This document shows, in pieces, positions 56,791 to 64,000 of a DNA stretch of 64,000 nt. The position numbers and the translations under genes are program-made. The DNA is from Fragilariopsis cylindrus CCMP1102 (taxonomy: Eukaryota; Bacillariophyta; Bacillariophyceae; Bacillariales; Bacillariaceae), in NCBI GenBank assembly GCA_900095095.1, contig FMBT01000369.1:1-64000 (forward strand), written 5' to 3'. Each line of letters opens with the position of its first letter. The stretch's first letter is position 1. The notes below the pieces were generated by a model that saw nothing but the letters and a program-made list of their open reading frames with translations, was not told the DNA's origin and did no database searches.

Positions 56791-58630
56791 TTGTTGCCAA
56801 CCTCCAACTGTGCCCATTTCCAAAGTATGCACACTGCATACTCACACACACACCACATATACCATAACTGATATTTTCCTCTCTCAAACACAAACAAACA
56901 CAAACCTACAACTCCTACCCCTTCCTCTCCTGACAATGTGTACATGGACCAGCCAGGTAGGCAGGTAGGGCAGGTTGGTAGATGGGTTTGGCAGTGTCAA
57001 GAACACTACTGCTGACACAAACCCCCAAAACACGTATAAGCATATATACATTCCTGTATTGTAGTTTGTTTCAACTTTGACAGGACCCTGACAGTTGTTG
57101 ATCTTGTGCAGTACTCCAATTTGTCACTAGAACCTTGTACTAGCTGATAAGATGCTATGTGCTTTGTCAGTGACACAGTGACATATGTGGAGAACAAGAC
57201 GTTTAGTGGTAAACCCAATTCAAAACAAAACCAAAGCTCATGGGACTCAAATATTTGAGCTGAATCTTTTGACTCATTCGATTCGCGCGCTGGGGAATGA
57301 TAATTTTCACTGATTTTCGATTCGATTTTTTTTTTCAAATCGAGGATGTTCCAGCGTTTGAACGCCGTTTACTTTCTTCTTTTTCTACATTACTCCGTGT
57401 TCTTCTACATAAGAGTTTGTGTTTGTGTTTGTGATAACTTCGCCAACGAGGGACTAACGGGTTAGAAAATCATTAATACAAATCGGAATTTGCTCAAGCA
57501 CACTTGATGGGAGGTATAATTGGGAAGAAGAAATCAACAAATGTGAGCGTTAGTTACATTTTTGGACTACTGTACGTAATGAAATTTCGACCCATACTGC
57601 ATGCAAGATGACGCAGAATCCATGAATTCAATTAGGAGAGGATGCTCACGGACAAAGCATTAAAAAAAAATGAAGTCGATTCTGAAAAATGAGAGCTCGG
57701 ACTGTGAGCATTAAATTGTAGGTCACCCCAAAAAGGCTATTTACAAGCGTATACGCGTGTACTCCTATTAAGGGATAAAGACAAGCCTTTTTTTGGGGCT
57801 TCGGATATATTGAAGAAAGAATATGCTTTTATTAATTAAATAATTAATCTTATCGAACTTAATTTATTCCGAGGACTGACATAAATAAAATAAATAATAT
57901 CAACAAGAATCGTTTCAATCAAGTCAAATACTGGACGCCGCCTTATGACGCGCCACAATGGGTATCAATTTCCCGTATTTCGGGGATTAAGTGCGTGGAA
58001 CGTATTCCTCCACTCCTTAGCTGTACGTCCATATTTTTATTATTCGGAGGGGACATATAATAGGAGAGTTTGTGTATATTCAAAGTATACATGCACCTCC
58101 ACTACTAATAAGGAGTGTCGTATTTATTTTATTTCGAAACTTCTTTCATCGATTACTCGCATTTGTGTCTTGTTCGCAGCCTAAATAACTCACTGGGTCG
58201 GAAGTAACATTTTTTTCCAATTAACTGCTGCATATCCCTTCTATCCCAACTCAACATACCGTTACCAATTTCCAATTTTCATAAATAAATATTATAAAAT
58301 ATGACGGACTAAAATATAACGGACTATCTAACACTCTAAGTATTAAAAAGAAATAATATTATGTTAATTGTGGTATTATTCAGGTAATGTGAATGTTAAA
58401 TGAGGTAGTCATCATTGTTCCTTGTTTTACTAAAAGAAGATTCTTGTAAACGCACACAAACACACACCCAAACAAAAAAAAAACGTATTACTTTTTGATC
58501 TTTTCACAAAACAGAAAAACACCTTCTTTTACTATCCATTTCCATTTCCATTTCTACTTTCATTTCATTTCCATCGTGTCTCGTCCGAAGTGAAGTGAAG
58601 TTATTCATCATCACAGGATCAAATAATAAT
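56791..58630. other. Intergenic interval upstream of the HSF gene
   Basis: No convincing gene. It holds the second copy of the dispersed repeat (57284-57362, inverted) and AT-rich sequence. The last ~100 bp include CATTTC/CATTTCC repeats and TCATCATCACAG just before the HSF frame; this last could be a splice acceptor of an upstream noncoding or short coding exon. Confidence 0.45.
57284..57362 (-). repeat. Dispersed ~70-bp repeat, copy 2 (inverted)
   Basis: Read on -, it gives AACGCTG, GAACATCCTCGATTTG, an A-run, GAAAATCAGTGAAAATT, CCCC and GCGCGCG in the same order as 47105-47180, with a slightly longer A-rich centre. Confidence 0.65.
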
Positions 58631-60763
58631 ATGACTAATAATAATATGATGACATCGTCGTTGTCTCATCATCAACATCAGCAACCACTACAACTTAGTA
58701 AACCGGAAGCTGTATCAAGTTCCAATTCCAATTCAAGTTTAAGTTCATCTAGTTCAAGCTCAAATCCAACACCACCACCACCACCAGCGGGTTCGTCATC
58801 AAGTTCATCATCAAGTTCATCAAGGTCATCAAAATCATTTAGAAATACACATACAAATCATTTTCCATTAAAATTACATGAAATGTTAGATGATTCTACA
58901 AAAAAAGGATATTCGCATATTGTATCATGGAGTATAGATGGATTAAGTTTTAAAATACATGATAATAAATTAATGATACCAATTATGACGCAATATTTTC
59001 GTCAAACAAAATATAAGTCTTTATTGAGACAATTACAAGGATATAATTTCACAAGAATAACACGTGGTGAAAATAAAGGTATTGTATCACATCCATTATT
59101 TATACGTGGTAAGCATGATATATGTTCTCAAATGAAACGTAAAAAATCATCATCAGGTATTACTATTGCTGCAGCTGCTGTTGCTGTTGCAGTTGGTCCA
59201 TCTACCACTACTGAAGATCAAGATCAAGCTCAAGATCAAGTGAAATCTCAGTCACCGTCATCATCCAACAAGCGCAGTAGGAAGAAGAATATGAAGAAGA
59301 AGAGAAAGACTGCTGTTGTTTCTCCTCCTCTTCCTCCATCTGCAGTAGTAGCTACTACTGTTGATGCAGCTATTTCAGAAGTTGAATTACCTTCACAAGT
59401 TCATTCTTCTTCTTTCAAGGATAATGGTACTAGTATTAGTAGCAATGGTAGTAGTTCCATGGATACTCTTCTTCGTGTTGAAATTGATTGTTCATTCGGT
59501 AACAACACCAACAACAAACGAAATGCTACTTCATCGTCCTATCATCAAGGAAGGCAACCAAAAAAACAACGCAGTTATGAAACTGCAACTGCAGGTGTGA
59601 TGGCATCTGTATCATCCGACAAGAATGGATCATTTCCTATGCCACGATCAAAATCAACATCAGCTAATTCTACACTACTACCAGGAGGTGCAACGAATTT
59701 CAATATCCCATCAAATTTATTTCAATTGAATAATGGTAGTCTACTTCTTCTAGATAACAAGAACATTAATAATGGTGAACAAGAAGAAGAAGAGGAAGAA
59801 TCTATCTTAACAGAAGAAAAGATGCAATTTCATTCTGAATTGAATAATTCGAATGATCAACATCATAATCAAGAAGATGGCGATGGCAGCGATGATGATG
59901 ATGATGATGATGATGAAAAAATGAAACAATTTGAACGATTGGAAAAGTTAGTTTTTAATCATCAACATTCAACTAATTATTCATCAAATCTTGGTTCATT
60001 AGATATATCATTATCAGCAACAACTATGACCACAACATCATTATCATTATCGTCTCGTGACGCTATTCTTCTTGAACCAACACCAATCATGCCATTTACC
60101 AACAAAAAGGATCGTAACAACAACAACAACGCTGTGTTTACATCAAGTACTGCTTTATCTCCGATCGATTCACCAAGAATTCTTTCTCAGCTTGCTACTG
60201 CTGCTACTCAAGCTCAAGCTTCGAGTGGATTTGATTCAGAAAAATCGGATGATATTGAAGCTGGTATAATACAAGCATTTGATATTGATGCTACCGATAA
60301 TGATGATTTCGATGACGATGGTTGGGCGAATGGGATTACATATGATGGAGAAGAGATTGATATTCGTTATCGTATCGATAATAATACCAAATCCGTAATT
60401 CCGCAACAACACCAACAACAAGTACAGCGATCTTCTGCACGATTACCAAGATTTGCGGTTGGTGGTATTCACCAACAGCATTCTCAACATTCTCAACATC
60501 ATCGTGTTCTTAGCAATACCTCATCAGCAGTAACAACAGCAACAATGCCACCGCCATCAAAGCTGCAACACTTATATGAACAATTTCGTCAACGTCAACA
60601 TCAACAACATCACCATCAACAACAGCACCAATATAATCATCATCATCATCGACAACAACAACAACAATATCATCAACAGCAACAAGTTCAACAGCAGCAA
60701 CGATATCAACAACATCCCCAGTATCAACACCCACAGCATCCGCATCACTCACTGTATTCATAA
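58631..60763 (+). CDS. Heat-shock-factor-type DNA-binding protein
   Basis: About 710 residues from ATG 58631; the frame is open upstream to 58595 but without ATG, and a CACAG just before could mark an unseen first exon. The HSF DNA-binding domain is at ~77-165: FPLKLHEMLDD, HIVSWSIDGLSFKIHD, the recognition helix YKSLLRQLQGYNFTRI, then a GENKGIVSHPLFIRG wing, the usual HxxFxRG-type ending with Leu for Phe. HSFs bind nGAAn repeats; diatoms have a greatly expanded HSF family. A nuclear-signal-like RSRKKNMKKKRK stretch follows. The rest is low-complexity (Ser, Asn, Asp), ending in a long Gln/His-rich tail (~640-710). No clear HR-A/B coiled coil was seen, as is common in diatom members. Confidence 0.88.
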   Translation: MTNNNMMTSSLSHHQHQQPLQLSKPEAVSSSNSNSSLSSSSSSSNPTPPPPPAGSSSSSSSSSSRSSKSFRNTHTNHFPLKLHEMLDDSTKKGYSHIVSWSIDGLSFKIHDNKLMIPIMTQYFRQTKYKSLLRQLQGYNFTRITRGENKGIVSHPLFIRGKHDICSQMKRKKSSSGITIAAAAVAVAVGPSTTTEDQDQAQDQVKSQSPSSSNKRSRKKNMKKKRKTAVVSPPLPPSAVVATTVDAAISEVELPSQVHSSSFKDNGTSISSNGSSSMDTLLRVEIDCSFGNNTNNKRNATSSSYHQGRQPKKQRSYETATAGVMASVSSDKNGSFPMPRSKSTSANSTLLPGGATNFNIPSNLFQLNNGSLLLLDNKNINNGEQEEEEEESILTEEKMQFHSELNNSNDQHHNQEDGDGSDDDDDDDDEKMKQFERLEKLVFNHQHSTNYSSNLGSLDISLSATTMTTTSLSLSSRDAILLEPTPIMPFTNKKDRNNNNNAVFTSSTALSPIDSPRILSQLATAATQAQASSGFDSEKSDDIEAGIIQAFDIDATDNDDFDDDGWANGITYDGEEIDIRYRIDNNTKSVIPQQHQQQVQRSSARLPRFAVGGIHQQHSQHSQHHRVLSNTSSAVTTATMPPPSKLQHLYEQFRQRQHQQHHHQQQHQYNHHHHRQQQQQYHQQQQVQQQQRYQQHPQYQHPQHPHHSLYS

Positions 60764-61691
60764 CTCATAAGCTAATCACCACCACCAAAACACTGGCCGA
60801 GAGAGAGAGAGAGAGAACGTCTTCGTCACTCAACTACAGCAACGAAGATGATCTCATCTCATCCGAAAGAACTCACCTTCAACTAACTGTTTGACCATCA
60901 TAAATATTTTCATATGCATAGTAATAATAATATCATTAATCTAGATAACAACAACTTTGTACTCATTGCTCATAGTGTCAGAAGAACAATCACCGCCTTC
61001 GCATCCTCTACCACTTAACTGCAAAGTTATAGAAGTCTACGTATTAACATTTTCTCTATCTTAAGATGCGGAATTAAGGTCCCAACTATGCTGTTGGGTC
61101 AACAGAACTTTTCAATGTTTATCTTCCTCCATCTATACCAAATCCTGATATATAAAGTCGGTGAGCATATCGGGTTGCTCTTTGAAACACAAACAACTGC
61201 AGCTCCAAGGAATTCCGATTGTTGCTTCACTGATTATTTTAATGGTATGTTTATTTTTGGTCCATTCTTTGATATGTTGGTACTGTAGGGGGATTTGTGG
61301 AGACGGGTACGGGCAGAAAAATGATTTCAGGATGCATCCACAAACTCTAGAGAAATGTAGGCACAGAGAGGCCACACAAGATAGACATAGCTGAGATCAG
61401 CACTTGATTTTGATGTGCAGTAGACTTCTACTCAATTGTAACTAAAGGTAGATACATATATAAATGATTGTAACAGTCTATGGTATCTATTATTCTTATA
61501 TATTCCCTTCCAAGTAATGAACATCATAATCAACTTCATCCGTAAGAATCGCCTCCCCAGAAGCAATTTTTAAGTGAATGATAACAGCCACAGCATGAAA
61601 ACATAAGCCATGCGCATTCATCATATTCTCTCTTCCATCTTTCATGTGATGAAAGGGACTGGTCAATACAGAGTAGAGTTTCATTCTAGAA
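60764..61691. other. Intergenic interval between convergent genes
   Basis: About 930 bp between the stops of the HSF gene and the unknown gene on -. A GA repeat at about 60800-60815 follows the HSF stop. Short frames on both strands look spurious. Confidence 0.5.
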
Positions 61692-62348
61692 TTAACATTC
61701 TCCTGTCTTCCTCTTCTTATTCTTCTTCTCTTGAGTCAGAGGATCATCATCATCATCATCGTCGTCATCGTCATCATCGTAATCACCAAAGAAGGTACCT
61801 TGTAGTTGATAGAATGAACAATCTTCTATCTTCGGAGGAATCTTCTGATCTTGTTTCTCACCAAGTGTAAAACTGCCATTCCATTCATGGAATGGATCAA
61901 TATTTTCATCCAGATCTTTTGCGATAGTAAATTTAGATGACCATCTTATTGTCGTTGTTGTTGTTGTTGTTGTTGTGTCTTTACTTTGAAGCGAAGACGA
62001 ACGAGGTGGTGGTGGTGGTGGTGGTTTACAAATAGTGATATTGTAGGAAACACTTGGACGACAACGTGGAGGCGATAATGCAGTATTAGGAATTTCGTTT
62101 TCATCGTGGTAACAGCAGCTTGGTGTGCCATTGTCATTATTCGTTGAAACAAGAATTGTCATGTCAATTTGTAATGCATTCGTAGGTATGCGCATTTCAA
62201 AATTACACGATACAACTCTTGGTTTTTTTGTGTGTCGTTGCTGTCGCTGTTGCTGTGAATAACCAATCACTGTAGAATCCATAAATTTCCTTCGGCAAGA
62301 AGAAGACGGTGACGATGCTGATGACGACTTTGATGAGTAGCTTGTCAT
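61692..62348 (-). CDS. Hypothetical protein with poly-Asp C-terminal region
   Basis: 218 residues; no family recognised. After a Ser-rich start (~1-20) and a basic stretch, it contains two plausibly folded strand-rich pieces: VVSCNFEMRIPTNALQIDMTI (~44-66) and WSSKFTIAKDLDENIDPFHEWNGSFTLG (~133-161), separated by Pro and Thr runs, then FYQLQGTFFGDY, an Asp run of twelve and a basic tail. The F-x-G-x-F pattern (WNGSFTLG, LQGTFFG) suggests a small beta domain. No signal peptide. Start ATG 62348 opens the frame. Confidence 0.55.
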   Translation of the reverse strand: MTSYSSKSSSASSPSSSCRRKFMDSTVIGYSQQQRQQRHTKKPRVVSCNFEMRIPTNALQIDMTILVSTNNDNGTPSCCYHDENEIPNTALSPPRCRPSVSYNITICKPPPPPPPRSSSLQSKDTTTTTTTTTIRWSSKFTIAKDLDENIDPFHEWNGSFTLGEKQDQKIPPKIEDCSFYQLQGTFFGDYDDDDDDDDDDDDPLTQEKKNKKRKTGEC

Positions 62349-63429
62349 TTTTGTTCTTCCTTTCTTGGCTTATCCAGATTATTGTTCTATTAATGTGTTT
62401 GTATTTGTATTTGTGTGCCTTTTTCTTCTTAGATATTCAAGTTTGTTTGCACAGAACATTGGCATACGATTGATTGTATTTTACAGTCTTTTATCAGAAA
62501 TTTCAAAGCGAAAGGTAACGCGTGAATTGAGTTGACAGCGAATTTCGCTGTCATAATATCTTTCATTTATGAATGAGGAATTCTAATGAACCGCTATTTA
62601 CTTTTATCGCGCTTATAGGGTCAAAAATTCGCGCTGATCTTGATGATACCACCTTAAGTGAAGTCGAACATTCTTCACATTTGTCATTTGTGAATGAGGA
62701 ATTCTAATTAACCTTACGAAGTACGTGTCGATATATTTTTCTGATTGTTATTATTTGAACAATTTATGGCGTGATGCTATAATTTGAAGAAGTCATTCTT
62801 CTGATTTCAACCCATTGCCATAACAAAATAGTAACTTTAAAAACGAAATACCTTTTCCCTCTAATTAATCGAAACACAAAAGAAAACTTTTATTCTCGCG
62901 CAACACCCATTCAACTAACTTCACATGCCTCATGAGACGACATGGATTGAAAAAACGCGACATGACATGATCATTTTTTATTTGTGGTGCTGCTAAAGCT
63001 AAAATGAGTTGTTATTCAAACAAAATCTAATTTACCCGAAATATCTTGTGCGAAAGTTGTATAAGCGAGTACTAAAGAAGAATAGACATAGTACAACAAT
63101 CTACAAAGCATAAATAAAAAATGGGTCGTTGATTGAACAAAATCCGATTATGACGAAATAACTACATGTCAGAAACATCTACTAGTAGTATGCGAGCGCC
63201 TATCATGATTGAAACTGCGAAGCAGCCCGGGTACACGGCATAAAAGTATTAGTCCTGAACACAACATTGATAAACAAATAGGATTAGGCCAAACAGCAAT
63301 CATTTAAAGGACGAAATATCACCCCACACAGCTCATTATATTTACTTTGAACTAACTGTTCTCCAAGTTCAGCACATGGTTGTTGGACAACCTTCACCTA
63401 CCAAAGTTTCCAATAAGTGTACATCAAAT
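62349..63429. other. Intergenic interval, nothing recognised
   Basis: AT-rich, no coding pattern. TTTGTCATTTGTGAATGAGGAATTCTAAT-like words occur twice (near 62565 and 62685), a weak local duplication. Confidence 0.45.
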
Positions 63430-64000
63430 ACTGAAGTAGCAGCAGCAGCAGTTTCTGTTGTTGTTTCATACAATTAATTGTCTAGTTGGCAGGAATCAAT
63501 AGGAACCAGCATGAGCCAGAAGTAGATCCACAAGTGATATACCATTATTATTATTATTGGACTACCTTTACATACACACACTCTTCTTAAGAATAGCACA
63601 ACAAATTCTAATATCAAAGGAGCAGTTATTGTTGTTGTTCATAATATTGTGTGTTGATTGATAGGAATAGATAAGAAGAAAATCAGCATGCAGTGCTTAG
63701 GAGTGGCTAGCTAATAGATCTTGTAACGGTCATACTGTGCAACAGGAATCGAATGGATCCACAAGGTATTGATATAAGACCAAATATTGCTGGACTGCCT
63801 TTTACATTACATGCAAAATTCTACAAGAAGTGCACACCTAAATTCTCACACAACAGTTGTTGCTGTTGTTGTTTCATACTGTTTGATTGACAGGACAAGC
63901 AGCAGTTGTCCTTGTATCTGATATTATTATTATTGTCTTGTCATGCTGATAGTAGGAACAGAAAACACAACATTTTATGATCATGCACCAGTACTAGGAG
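63430..64000. repeat. Degenerate ~200-bp tandem repeat running off the window
   Basis: Three diverged units begin with TTGTTGTTTCATA-type sequence at about 63458, 63628 and 63858. They share GATCCACAAG followed by a GATATA word, then TTGGACTACC or CTGGACTGCC and TTTACAT. No frame is conserved. It could be the edge of another noncoding element continuing past 64000. Confidence 0.6.

Noticed and set aside
57945-58184. 79-residue frame upstream of the HSF gene
   Set aside because: No family pattern, and flanked by AT-rich noncoding sequence.
58595-58630. Extended N-terminus of the HSF protein
   Set aside because: The frame is open but begins at GTG; the first ATG is at 58631, and a CACAG nearby could be a splice acceptor instead.
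1-64000. tRNA or rRNA genes
   Set aside because: A read for B-box-like GGTTCGAATCC and rRNA-like blocks found nothing convincing.

Overview
The window reads as nuclear DNA of a diatom (Bacillariophyta). The sequence is AT-rich and intron-poor, and its proteins are full of Asn/Gln/Ser/Asp homopolymers. The recognisable genes are typical of diatoms: a Sec14-like protein fused to a DUF6824-like domain, a type III metacaspase with the p10-like part ahead of p20, an HSF-domain protein, a membrane-anchored LRR protein with a CCTTCC-type tail, and a small protein with a plausible plastid-type presequence. Eight introns could be placed by reading frame and protein similarity. All are GT-AG, 108-219 nt long, with donors GTAAGT or GTACGT. 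All family names are judged from the sequence alone; no database search was run.

Layout. Positions 1-5385 hold a young mobile element with near-identical 218/217-bp direct terminal repeats. It carries a Crypton-like tyrosine recombinase (two overlapping frames, 521-3231, +), a dense block of short repeats and palindromes (about 3420-4160), and a convergent RusA-like Holliday-junction resolvase (4370-4867, -). No reverse transcriptase or capsid gene is visible. This is the best candidate for an undescribed system here. A membrane protein gene starts 250 bp beyond it (5633-6616). Positions 6.6-9.8 kb are gene-poor with two decayed coding relics. Then come the Sec14/DUF6824 fusion (9850-12617), a receptor-like membrane protein with a duplicated ectodomain (14362-15756), a PTAR1-like prenyltransferase-alpha-repeat protein (17062-19508), a secreted Cys-rich two-repeat protein (19736-20925, -), another gene relic near 22.3-22.65 kb, and a small plastid-type membrane protein (23036-23443). 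Positions 24.2-26 kb are a degenerate repeat array.

Positions 27229-43362 encode one giant protein of about 5341 residues across a single 108-nt intron. A vast acidic, Ser-rich, repeat-built N-terminal region is joined to a coiled coil, one membrane segment near residue 4860 and a short extracellular LRR domain. After it come a small secreted Cys-rich protein (43999-44451, -), the type III metacaspase in three exons (45141-46654), CAND1/TIP120 in three exons (47228-52021, -), a decayed Copia-like retroelement fossil (about 53.5-56.8 kb, -), an HSF-domain gene (58631-60763) and an unrecognised gene (61692-62348, -). The window ends in another degenerate repeat.

The host genes are unrelated housekeeping, regulatory and surface proteins, with no sign of operon-like organisation. 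The only functional cassette is the mobile element: the recombinase, the resolvase and the intervening cis-repeats are best read as one transposition or replication unit.
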